This document shows positions 47,465-59,300 of a stretch of 64,000 bases of DNA, in pieces (position 1 is the stretch's first letter; each line of letters opens with the position of its first letter). The stretch is from Cucumis sativus (taxonomy: Eukaryota; Streptophyta; Magnoliopsida; Cucurbitales; Cucurbitaceae). The DNA lies in assembly GCF_000004075.3 (NCBI RefSeq), contig NC_026657.2, positions 8,370,001-8,434,000 on the forward strand. The letters run 5' to 3'. A program made the position numbers and the translations under genes. The notes under the pieces are model-generated. The model did not search any database and was not told where the DNA came from. It was given only the letters and a program-made list of their open reading frames with translations.

Positions 47465-49264
47465 TTAAGGCACTTTTGCACTTTGCATTATCATAAATCT
47501 TCTTCTACTTGCACCCTCCACGTGCTCTCCCAGTTTCTGCAGGTGGCTCATTCGCCTTCTCCATGATTTCGGTGCTTCCATTTTCTCTGGCTCTCTTTCC
47601 ATGTCAGGTTCGTCAATGACAGAATCGGGACTTTTCTCATAGGGTTTGCTGTTGTCCTCAGATTTGATAATCTCCTTCAAGCTGTTCACTACCTCAGCCA
47701 TGGAGGGCCTATCCTTCGCATTCTTAGCCAGGCAAGTATCTGCTAACTTAGCTAGTTTTCTAGCTGCATTGATAGGATACTGGTTTTCAAGCCTAGGATC
47801 TATTATCAAACTAAACTTTTTACTGTCAGGATTGAAATGTTTGACCCATTCCACAAGTTTGTGTTCGAATCTCGAACGATTTCTCTCCAATGAACGTCTT
47901 CCTGTCAAAATCTCATACAGCACGACACCAAGGCTCCATACATCGCTTTTTGCCGTGAGATGTCCCGTCTCGATGTAATCTGGAGCTGCATATCCATTTG
48001 TCCCCATTACCTATGTTGTGCAAAACGTAGTTCAGTGTAAGCAGCAATGGGCCTGAAAGTGATTAAGACTGAAGAAGAAAAAGAAACTTACTGCTGTAGA
48101 AACATGAGTACGCCCGATTTCTGGCCCTTCCCTGGCGAGCCCAAAATCCGAAAGTTTTGGATGAAAGTTTTCATCCAGCAACACATTTGAGCTCTTGAAA
48201 TCTCTGTATATTATCTGTGCCATTATAGAAGAAAAATAAAAGTAAATCTAAGCGTTATGGATGCTCTGAAGAATGAAAAACTACATCAAAAGATGTTATG
48301 CTATTATATAATTTTTCCTGCTTCGAGTTCAAATTGAGAGGACATGGTACCTGAACTTCCAATCCTTCATGCAGATAAGCCAATCCCTGGGCTGCTCCAA
48401 GTACTATATGGAGTCTTGTTCTCCAGGCGAGTGGTGGTAGCGCCTTGTTGAACAGATGATCTTCCAAGCTTCTGTTTGGCATATACTCATAAACAAGCAG
48501 TCTTTGAATTCCTCTTGATCCATCCACAGCACAGTATCCTATGAGTTTGACAAGATTTGGATGCTCCACAATACCAAGAAATTGAACTTCAGCCAGCCAC
48601 TGCTTATGGCCCTATGTGCAAAATAAACCCGGTATGTAAAAAAATCACTTCCTTTAGAAATTTGCTTTCACATCCAAAAGAAACTGCTTGAAAATTATTC
48701 TTCTATTCTATTTCTATGTCCGTTCCCTTTTAGCTAAGCACTTGTTTCCACAGGTTTGAATAAATCCCGACAATATAACAGCAATGATTTTTTGTACTGG
48801 TTGCCTATAATATGGAATGAATATCCAAGAGAGAAGAAATTTTAGCCATTAAATTCGAAGCTAAACATTCAAACAAGGCCTTAATACTTATTTTCTAAGG
48901 ACAGTATCCATACCTGTAAGCCATCCTTGCTCAGTTGCTTGATAGCAACAACAAGGGGATCTCCATTCCCATCAACAGGCTTAATTGAGCCTTTGAATAC
49001 ACTCCCGAATCCCCCTTGTCCAATCTTAAGAAGCCGGTTGAAGTCTTGTGTTGCCTGTCTCAGCTCTGTAAATGAGAATACCCTCAAATTATGTGCTTTC
49101 TCTTCATACAATTCAGGTACACTCCGAGGAGAAGTCAGAGAGCACGAAGAAGCAGCTGTCCGACTACACCCTGAAAAGTCAGATTCTTGCTGCTCTTTCA
49201 ATTGAGGTGCCGATCTTTGACGCCTACTCCTGGATTTGTCTTTGAAGTAGTAGAAGCACTTCAT
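47465..49264 (-). CDS. PBL19: receptor-like cytoplasmic kinase, subfamily VII (PBL19-like)
   Basis: Four exons on the minus strand: 49264-48914, 48611-48351, 48214-48092 and 48010-47465, all phase 0, giving 426 residues. The N-terminal MKCF is shared with the PBL19/PCRK branch; its Cys is a candidate acylation site for the plasma membrane. The kinase domain has the Gly loop [10 protein letters not shown], the VAIKQL lysine, the YRDFKSSN catalytic loop (an RD kinase), DFG in KLSDFGLAR, and the HVSTAV activation-loop segment. The C-terminal tail after SLKEIIKS is charged and carries a basic WRRRMSHL stretch. The subfamily relays signals from pattern-recognition receptors to MAP kinases in immunity. 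One oddity: the usual APE motif reads APD (GYAAPDYIE). The gene is otherwise intact. The exact paralogue name is by similarity only. Confidence 0.9.
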
Positions 49265-51927
49265 TGTCTATATGATTTTCTGGGAATTTGATGAGCCTTT
49301 GTAATTGATCTCCAAGAAGAAATGAAATGCAAAAAACTCAGTTGTTTCGAGTCTCAAGAGTAGAGAGGAAAACAAAACTTATAAAGAGGAGAAAACACAA
49401 GAAAGACGTCACGAAGAATCTCAATGTCGGAAGGAGTAAACAGATCAAAGAACTCCAAATAGGGAACAGGGAAAACAACAGGAGCAGCGTGAAGAAGAAG
49501 TAGAAAATGGGGGAAACAGATGAGAAAAATGAAGACAGTTATGGAGAAAAAAGACTTGTTTGGTGTACTTCTCCAAAAAAAAAAAGAAGAATAGACAAAA
49601 AAGGCGGCTATATCTGATTGTTTCCTTGTTCTCTATTCGAGACAGTCCAGCTAGACAAGAATTTGGCAAACACAAGTTTGAAATTGAAAACAAAATTTGT
49701 GGAGCATTCACTTTTGACTTGTGTTTCTTCTTCTTCTTCTTCTTCTTCGTCTTCAGGAGATTGGAGAGAGCTTGATGGGAGATAAAAGGAAAATAGAAAG
49801 ACTAATCTGGGTTTGCCTTTTAAAGTTGTAGCAAAATACAGAGAGACCAAATTTATGGGTTTTCTTGTTTGTGTTGTCTTAATTGTCTCGTGAAGTTTGG
49901 TGGGTGAATTGAATTGAAAAGCAAATGAAATACGCAAAGTTTTAGGACTCTGTTTGGTGTGTTTGTTTTGACTCGCCCGAGTTAGCTCGTGGACTCAACC
50001 GCTAACTATAAAGAATCAGAGATGTTGAATACAGAGTGCTGTTTCCTTACCAACGGTCACTTTCATCCATAGGGATTTGGAACAAAACTCTCTCACATAT
50101 AGCCTTTTGGATGTCAAAATAGAACCTTTCCTACTAATCCAATTATGATTTATCACACCATAAATTCTTTTTACATTATCGTTTTGTGTATATGCTATGG
50201 AAGTGAGATATACATAAAAATGGATGTATGTAGAGATATCATTCGAGTACGCTTAAAAATGAGCTACTTATAGGTTTATGACTTCAACTTTTCTTGATGA
50301 TGTTTGGAGGTCTAAATCTTTTGTTTGAGGAAAAAAAACAACATTTATTAAACCTCTAGGGCTAAATTTGATGCTTCTGATAACACTAGGACAACAATGT
50401 GGGGAGGGAAGTTTCCAAGCCATGTGCTGTTGTCTTTTGATAGAACGAAATTCGTTTCTATCAAAAATAATTTCTGAGATTTTGAGCTTCATCTGTTATA
50501 TTTGCTAATTCTTAAAGGTGTTTTGTTTTCGAGAGATCATGGGTTATCATCTAATTCTTAAAGGTATTTTACTTTCGAGAGATCTTAAATTATTATTGTT
50601 AGATTTTAAAATGAGTTCAACCCTTTCTTAAATTATTGGTAGATAAAGGGAATGAGATTATTGTCATTAATATAACATTTAAAGAATTAAATTAAAGTAG
50701 GTCTCAGGGCAGGTTTATTTACTCAATTTTTTAAAAAGTAACAAGTTCTTTTCTTAAAAAAATAATTACCATTTTCTTTATTTATTTATTAAAAAAATTG
50801 CTAAGTTTATAATCTTTTATATATATGGAATATTGTTTGTGTATTCATAATATAATATATAGAATATTAAACACGCAATTTAAAAACAGAAAATTGTGGC
50901 AGATTTCAAAATCAATAGAAGAGGTGCCAGAGATCCTGACGGTGACCGTTGAGAAAATAATAAAATAACGAAAAAGCAATTCTTAGGTTTTACTTTTATC
51001 AATTTTTTTCAACTTTATTATTTATTGGTATTGAAATTTTGTAAAATTCTCTTTTTAGTCATAAATTTCGACGAATATGTGCAATTAATCTGTAAGTTTT
51101 TAAAATTAGATTTTTTTTAGCTTCTAGATTGATAGGAATAGACCCATCAAATAGCTTTTTTCTTAATTTTATTTTAGTTATTTGATTTGATTTTAAATAG
51201 TTATATGATCTTTTTAAATCAAAAGCAATTCTAAAAATTATATATTTTATCTGGTTTAAAAAATTGTCAAACATAAAACACTTTTACAATTTTATAAATC
51301 AATTTTTTTAAAATTCAATCAATATAAAAGTATTAAATGAGTCTATTCTTGTAGACTTTGAGGCTAAAAGTACATATTCACCAAATTTGAGAACCAAAAT
51401 GATAGTTTTTCCAAAAACATTTATATCAATTGTAATAAACTAACATTAGGATCCTTAAATTATAAAAAATAAAAACAATAATTAAATTTAGGATGGATTA
51501 AAGTTACAAATGTTAGATTTAGAAGGAAATACAAAATTAAAGACTTTTAAAACGTTGGAAATGTAGAATCAATATCTTAAGCATTGAATGGATGACATTT
51601 TCAAAAATGTAATTAAAGAAAATTAAAGTTGGTGTATATTTCTTGTTAGTGAATCTTAAATAATGATATTGATTAATTGTGTAGATTCTTTTCTACAACT
51701 CCAATTCCCACCCATTTTTATTGGAAGATTATTTAGACTAATTTTCTTTGATTACTTTTTCAATTGTATATTATTATCATTAGCATTCGTCAAAATTTCA
51801 AATTGACTCCAATATTTAGATTTCTTCAAAAGAAAAAAAAAATGATCTATCAATTGTCAGTGACAAGTGGGCAACATTTTTCTACCAAATTTACACATTT
51901 TTCTACCATAAACATTTATATCAATTT
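49265..51927. other. kinase 5' region and AT-rich intergenic DNA
   Basis: The kinase leader and promoter lie at about 49265-49990, including a GAA/TCT microsatellite near 49726-49750. The rest is AT-rich spacer with no gene, tRNA or intact transposon that I can recognise. Confidence 0.5.
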
Positions 51928-52058
51928 TACCGATTTTTTTTTAAAAATAATGTGTTTTGTGAAAATATTTTGAAAAATATGGTTGTTGGGAAAGAAATTA
52001 TAAGAATAAGGTTGTTTTCCAAACTATTTTAAAAAATATGTGTTGTTTTGAAATTGAA

Positions 52059-52223
52059 GGAAGTCGTGTACGGGATACACGACTTCCAAATGAAATTGAA
52101 CGAAGTCGTGTACCCCGTACACGACTTCCTAAATGCACATGTCTGCACATTTGACCACTTCGCTCCACTAGGCACGAGTTTGACCCACGTGGACGGAAGT
52201 CGTGTATCCCGTACACGACTTCC
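52059..52223. repeat. palindrome cluster 1 (three copies)
   Basis: Palindromes at 52059-52087 (loop CGGGA), 52102-52128 (loop CCC) and 52195-52223 (loop TCCCG). Stems of 12 bases are perfect in all three. The sequence between the second and third copies contains a CCACGTGG-type palindrome near 52185. Confidence 0.9.
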
Positions 52224-52672
52224 TAAATAATTGTTTTTAAAATTATTATATTTTAAAAGATTAACTATTTTTAGGGTAAAAACATTTGTGAAAGACGGAT
52301 TTTTTTTTAAAATAATGTATTTTTAAAAAGTATTTTCAAAATTAGAGTAGTTGGAAATTTATGTTTTTGTTTAAATGCTCAACTTTAAATATGTGAAAAT
52401 TTTAGTTTTTGTTTAAATGGCCAAATTTTTGGTAGTTTATGTTTATTATGAACAAATTAAAAAAATAAACCAAAGGTAAACATATCATTAGTGATATCTT
52501 ATAAGAATTTTGAACGGTTTTTTTAATACTTGGTTCTCTACTTTTAAAAAATGTATATTATATATTGATATTATTAAGAATATTCCTACATCTAAATCAT
52601 GTATTAGCAACTTCTAATTTATAATTAATTTAAAAAAGTTCAACTTTTTATTTATACAACTTGAAGGAAGAG

Positions 52673-52811
52673 GAAAGGAAAGATGAAGGAAGAGGAAAGG
52701 AAAGAGGAAGGAAGAACGAAAAAGAGGAAGAGGAAAAATTAAGAGAGGAAGGAAAAAAGATTTGGAATGAAGGTAGAATGAAGGAAAAAAGATTTGGAAT
52801 GAAGGTAGAAT
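52673..52811 (+). repeat. purine tract with short tandem repeats
   Basis: Nearly pure A/G over about 90 bases (variants of GAAGGAAGAGGAAAGGAAAG). It is followed by two exact 32-base copies at 52748-52779 and 52780-52811 (GAAGGAAAAAAGATTTGGAA plus 12 bases). It lies between the two palindrome clusters of the element. Confidence 0.85.
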
Positions 52812-52840
52812 GAAGGGATTCTAGGGTTTTTAAAATAGGC

Positions 52841-53145
52841 GAAGTCGTGTACCCCGTACACGACTTCCTGCATGCGCGACACGTGTCCACACCCTCTGAA
52901 CCCTACGTCCACCCGTGAACCCTACGGTTGACTGTACTGTTGACTCGTTGTACGGAAGTCGTGTACGGGGTACACGACTTCCACCATACGCGGCAAAATG
53001 TGCCAGCTGTACGGGAGTCGTGTACCGGGTACACGACTCCAGTCAGAAAACGTGGGCCGAGTCCACGACTCCACTCGGATATCGTAAGCCCGATCCACGA
53101 CACCATTTTTGATTTGTGGAAGTCGTGTACCCCGTACACGACTTC
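52841..53145. repeat. palindrome cluster 2 (four copies)
   Basis: Palindromes at 52841-52867 (loop CCC), 52954-52982 (loop GGG), 53014-53040 (GGAGTCGTGTACC type, a one-base arm variant mirrored in both arms) and 53119-53145 (loop CCC). The arm change in the third copy is compensated on the other side, so pairing is kept. Confidence 0.9.
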
Positions 53146-53233
53146 AGTAACCTATTTTTGAAAATACTTTCCCAACTACCCTATTTTTGTAAATACTTTT
53201 ACAAAACACATTATTTTTTTAAAAAATCCGGTA

Positions 53234-56100
53234 CCTTGTTTTGTAGAATAATCAATAAAATGTTGGTATTGATGTACTTCTTTAAACAAATCTATAAAAC
53301 AAAAACAAACATTATATTTGTTTAAAATAGCTCTAATTTACCATGTAACTTAATTAATTTATATCGTAAAAAATATATATATGATTTAATGAAATGATCC
53401 ATTTTTTTTCAATTGATTTGGGTGAAAATTTGGTTATGGAAGAAGTTAAATTGTTTTATAAGAAAATTTAAAGACTAAATTGTAAAAAAATTATTCAAAT
53501 TTTAAAATAAAATTTAGTAACTAAATTATTATTTCTGTATCAAAATTAAAGTGTTTCTTAAAAAAATATATATATTTACATACCAGTAAAATATTTTGTT
53601 ATAATGTAAAGGTTATATATATATATATTTTTACCATTTTTCTACTTTTTTTGTTATTATTATTATTATTAAAAAGCCCATTTTTTCTTTTTGGAAATTA
53701 GAAGAAGATTTTAAAGAAAATGAATAGCAGAGTTTGGCAGAGATTTTCTGACTGTGACTGTTGACAGCATATGATTGGTTGACTTTGACTATTAATTTTT
53801 TTTGTTGACTTTATGTCTTTTTCAAATTATTATTGCCTTTTACACGGTGGAAAATAACTTGGGATATATATTGTGATATATTATAAATATTGATATAATA
53901 ATATAGACGACTGTTAGTGTTTAGTGGACATATAGCCACATGTCTTACTATCAACCATCTAATACTCGTGTCATGTGTTTATAAGACACTCATCTTTAGT
54001 GGTCGTGTAACTCATTTCATACTTGCCAAATTGCTTATAAATTGTGGCATTTGGTGAGTTTGTAAGCATGAACAATATTGATGAGAAGTATATGAAAGAG
54101 GGGAAGTATAATTTTTTTTATGAGATTTGCTAATTTTCTTAATTTTTATTTATTTATTTGTATTATATATTATATATTATTATTTTAATATTATATTTTT
54201 TTCGGTTTTCGTTTTTTGATTGTGGTCCGTTTTCACATTATAACAAATATATAAAACATTTTTAATAAAAAATTCAAACCTTACGTTACTCAATTTTAGA
54301 TTTGAGATCAAATAAGTTTGAAAGAACTGTATTTTAAACTCATTTTCAATTTCAGAAAAAGAATAATTTTTTTTTAAGTCAATTCAAATGGATCCTTAAT
54401 TCTAATCTATTTAGGTTTGAAAAGAAATCGATAAATTCTAAGTCTAATTCTTTAATTTTTCATAAGAATTAATTTACTTTTAGCTTTTTGTTGTGAATAT
54501 TTTACATTGTTTTTCTTTTTAATATTTGTGTTGAAATCTTTTAAATTTGAATTCTCCTTCTATATTTTTTTTTTGTTTGTTTGTTTGATTTTTCTCTGTT
54601 CTTACCAATTTTTCTACCAAACTCTTCTAGGGACTTTTGCCTAACTATTCTTTACTAAATATTATATTCTTCTAAATATACCTTGAATCAAGTCTTATGT
54701 GGCAGGTGAAATCACTATACTAACTTGTCAAAATCAAAGAAGAATAATATATGTATACACACACAAACTCAACAATGTTTCTTTTCTTCTTATATGACTA
54801 ATTAATTTTATTGATTTAATCCATTCAATTCGAGATTTCATACATTTAAATAGTTACGAGGTCACTCTTGAATTAGATATTTCATAAAGCACTCTTACAT
54901 AGGAAAATGTAGGTTTAAATTATATAGAGCATGGTTCTTGAATGAGAAAATGAGCTAATTGACTAGGTTCACACGGAAATGTTCTTTTTCAAGTATTTAG
55001 AGATTTCTTTGTCGTTAACTGAAAGTGAGAATAAAAACACTCATAACAAGCCCTTCAAAACATGTCATTGTAAAATCGAAATACAATGTGTTAGGGATAA
55101 GTTTGTATCAATGAAATAAATTTAAAAGATTAAAAGGAAAAAGAAAACATGTTTGATTCTAACACGAGATATCTTATGCCAATGTAGGGGAATTAGGCCT
55201 TCCTCGACTTCAAAATCGACCTCAGTAGTAGACTAAGGCTAAGGAGCTCAACTATAGGTTATCATTTCCGTCACGAAAGAGAATATAAGAAAACTAAAAC
55301 TAATATATACCTTCTACGAATGTAATGATTTCAATTATACTCTCAAACTCTTTAGCTTTTACATTCTTTCTCTACGACTTACGTACAAAGGTTTTGCACA
55401 CCATATTTTAACATCAACGAAATGTACGGAAAATAAAATATAACATGTATTTTTAGTTATTTATAGAATTATAAAAACGTTCAACTTGTTAAAATAAACA
55501 TAGTTCAACTAATATAATGTTTGCACTATCAATCTCCAAGTTTGTAACGTCATCATTATCGATAATTAGAATGCGATCCACGATAACGTCTTCTTATAGT
55601 CATGGTCTCATGCCATGCTTTAATATATATGTATATATATTTGGAAAAGTATATAATGTAAAATTACAACCATTTTTTTTAGTCAATTTGCAACTACAAA
55701 GATGAAATTATAATTATAATCATCATCTCCACATTTTCACATTAGTTGGAGAGAAAAATAAACTTACAAAGTTACAAAGATAAAATAAATAAAAGTTGTT
55801 TATTTATTTATTTTATAAATTCCTAATGTACATATATTTCATAATTCATGAAGCTATAAAATAACTTTTTGATAATCATATTTATAATTACATCTTAAAT
55901 GTTTTGGTTATATTAATTACCACTAAACTAAATTAAGTTTTATTGGTAATTGATTTTCTCAAGTAAAATTAGAATTTAAGTATTAATATTGGGAAATTGA
56001 AAATCCGTTTGAAATGACGTGTAAAAGGGTGACCCCGCTTTGACCTTATTTCTGTTGCCGCCTTTCTCACTCTACCTTCCCGTCTCTCTCTAGAATCCTC
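53234..56100. other. AT-rich intergenic DNA
   Basis: No gene is visible. It contains (TA)n and TTA runs (near 53615 and 53655) and scattered homopolymers. The final part leads into the eIF4G promoter; CT-rich leader sequence begins near 56060. Confidence 0.5.
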
Positions 56101-56204
56101 CATATTGATTTTCTCCGATTTCTTTGCAATTCCATTGCTCTTCACATTCACTATCACTCTCCATTCCCAAAGATTCTTCGCTCTCTCTTCACCTCGCATT
56201 AATC

Positions 56205-56301
56205 GTATGTTTTCCGTTTATCTATTCATCATTCGATTCCTTGAATGGTTACATTGTTGTTATTCACGATTTTGTGTAACAATTGATTGTGTTTTGTGTA
56301 G
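56205..56301 (+). other. probable intron in the eIF4G 5' leader
   Basis: A GTATGT donor at 56205 follows a CT-rich first leader exon, and a TTTTGTGTAG acceptor ends at 56301. The translation start is about 50 bases downstream. Leader introns are common in plant translation-factor genes. This is inferred from splice-site sequence only. Confidence 0.45.
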
Positions 56302-56353
56302 GATTGATTTATATATAGAATTCTTGAAAATATACAGTGAGGGATTGGTATAT

Positions 56354-59300
56354 ATGTCTTTCAATCAATCAAGTCATTATAAGAAATCTAGACGATCGTC
56401 GAGCTTCAATCAACAGAAAACTTCTTGCGGACTTCATTCTATGCCGGCCGATTCTGGCAGGTATGCGCCGCCGAACGTCTCCAACCATAGGTAATGACAT
56501 TGTTGTTACGAAGTATCTTTTGTATGAATTCTGTGGTTTTCTAGGGATTTTTTGGTTTCTTACATTGTTTTTAGTTCTGATTCTTTTTGTTTCTTTTTTT
56601 CTTTCCTTTTCGGACTTTGGTTTAGTGTTAAGCAGTCTAACGATGGGCAACAAGCGCGGAAAACTTGTGCTGGTGTATCCTCTGTAAGTTCTACCGTTAC
56701 CTCCCCTGGAGGACAAAACGGTTCTTATGGACAGCCGCAACAGAATGGTATGGATTCATTCAGAAAAAAAAAAAAACATAAAGTTGACATTTCATATATC
56801 GTTTTCAAGGGGAGCTATTCAATTGCTTTATAAGTGAAATGTAATCTTTTGATCAGTCTTATGAGTTTATTATTGTTAAGGGCTTTTCTTTTGAATCTTC
56901 TTTCTGTACATTTTTTGTGTGTTGATTATGAAATACGAGTTTAATGCACTGCTCTGCTTGCAGGGTCAGCATCCAATCCAATAAAACTGTCAGGATCTGA
57001 AAACGGGGCTGTTTTTAAAATCGCAACTTCTCAGACGACCTCAAAGACTTTTGATGCATTTTCAGATTCCAAGAGCGGAATTGTTCAACATATTGCAACT
57101 TCTAAGCCTACCTCAAGACCTTCCGACACCATCTCCTTTAAAGGTAAGCTGAGTAAATTTATTTTGGTTAGTTCAATGGTAGTATTTTTGTTGGTTGGGA
57201 TGCTAATCATGGTTATTTTTCATATTCTAGACTTGGGAGAACAGCATGTAACATTTCCACTTCAATTTGGATCCTTAAGTCCCGGTTTCCAGGTGTTCTA
57301 CCCATTCTATGACTATTTAGTAACGTTGCCATGATATATATTACTAGTTTTTCAATTTAATTCCTGGTGGTTAATAAATTATATGATTATATCTTTTGTG
57401 AGGATTGACACTTTGGTATTTCAGATTCCTTGGACCAGCTCAGCTCCTTCAAATCTGCAAGAACCGATATTTAACCAGGTTAGAATGCGTCTTTTCAACA
57501 GATGCTACTGTCTTGATATATGGGTTACCAGTGGCCGAGAGCTCTGGCACTCATTAAATATTTTTTTTTGAGTGTTTGATTATGGCTTTCATAAATCTTG
57601 AGCATAGCAATTGTCTAAATCTGTTGGCATGTATGTCCCATGGTCATTTCTACTTCTTTCGGATGGTATTTCAGTATGCATGGCCTAAGCTTGAGATTTT
57701 AACGTTTCTGCTCATGCTCAGTTGACATGATTTATTCACTGCTAATTATGGTTCCTGTTTCTTTTTCTTGGCAACTTGATTGGTTTATCTTTATTCTTAT
57801 CAGCTGTTCTTACCTGCTAGGCACCACGCCACTTGTTTAAATCTGCACCTTCGGGGTCAGTGCTGCCAGTACCCAAACAACAAATAGCAAGAAATGATTC
57901 CAGTGTCTGTGATCAACCAAATATTGGAACGTCCAATCCAGAGCCAGAGACCAAAACAGAGATAGAAGTCTTGTCAAGAGCACCCTTAAACCAGATTCGT
58001 AAGCCTTCCCATGAATCATCCGTTAGTCACAGAGCTTCTGTTTCCCTCCCTGATAACAAGAGTATGAATGTTGTGCATCATATTGCCGATATCCCTAATG
58101 TGAAAGAAGTCCAAGTTCAAGATGAGAACTCTACTTCCTCAGCAGCAAAGCATGTGGCAATGCAGTCTCTTCCTGGGTCTTTGACGCAGGCCATCTACTC
58201 ATGTCCTAAAGAAAGCCTGTCTAGGACCAACAAAATTAAGGCCGATAATAAAGTAACAGGCAAGAAAGGACTGGTTCAACATCTGCATCAGTCTGAGGTC
58301 TCAAATCCCATTTGTTATTCTAAGCTGGAATCCTCTTTGCAATGCGAGCAATCAAAGCATGAGCTTGTTGGAACAACAAAAGCAGTACCGAGAAGATTGT
58401 CTGGTTCTCAAGATGACATAGAACAAAGCAAACCTCCATCTTGTATGAAGCCAACGGCAATTAATAATGGCAATTCAAAGTCAAAAACACTGGAATGTGA
58501 TGGACATGAACCTATAATTTCACATGCAGAAGTTGGCAGTACAAACGACAATAATGTTCTTTCTAATTTCATAACTAATGGATGGAAGACTTCGCCTATT
58601 ATTGAATCTTGTCAAAGTGATACTAACACTAACTATGATACTGTAGTGTGCCGAACTGATCTGCAATCTGCTTTTGATGATACATCCGAGCTCTCAGAGA
58701 TGAAGCAGGAAGGAGATAGAATGGATCACCCGGGTGCTCAATGTGACCCTAATTTTAGACCCTTTATTGAGGATAAGCCTGTTATGGACACAAATAAGAA
58801 GAATAAGTTGAAGAAGAAGAAGAGAAGGGAACTCCTTCGGAAGGCAGATGCCGCGGAGACTACTTCCGACCTTTATATGGCATATAAAGAACCTGACGAG
58901 AAGAAAGAGACTGTTATCTCTGCAGAAAGCTCCAGTGGGACCATAAATATGAAACATGAGTCTGCTGGTTCTGTCAAGGAAGATGCTGACTTGATCAAGA
59001 AGGATGTTCAGAATAAACTTGCTCCAGATGATTGGGAAGATGCAGTTGATATTTCTATTGATACATTGAAATACGAGGGTGGTTTTGAGGACAAGGCCAA
59101 CGGAAAAGTAGCACTGCATATCGAGGATGAGAGTGGAGATCTGCTCAAAAAGTACTCCAGAGATTTCCTCCTGAAATTTGCCGAGCATTTCATGGACCTT
59201 CCCGATGGGTTTGAAGTTACTCCCAGCATAAAGGGTTTATTGAGTATTAACCATGACTTGGGTTTTGTTAATGTTAATTCACTTGCTAACCTTGGAAAAA

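Larger units (their letters stand above)
51928..53233. mobile_element. inverted-repeat element carrying seven 27-29 bp palindromes
   Basis: The left end (about 51928-51995, starting TACCGATTTTTTTTTAAAAA) is matched in inverted orientation by the right end (about 53166-53233). The match includes AATAATGTGTTTTGT and GTTGGGAAAG. A third copy of this end, in the left-end orientation, lies at about 52295-52354, suggesting nesting or partial duplication. Two clusters of palindromes with arms GAAGTCGTGTA / TACACGACTTC sit inside: 52059-52087, 52102-52128, 52195-52223; and 52841-52867, 52954-52982, 53014-53040, 53119-53145. A weaker half-site lies near 53060. The spacers between palindromes are much richer in GC than the surroundings. 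No transposase or other protein is encoded. It is best viewed as a non-autonomous foldback-type DNA element; no clear target-site duplication was found. Confidence 0.55.

Noticed and set aside
52048-53161. Open frames on both strands with repetitive SRVRGTRLP / VVYPVHDF peptides
   Set aside because: They are translations of the same palindromes in several frames and on both strands. A palindrome gives mirrored open frames automatically, and no protein family fits.
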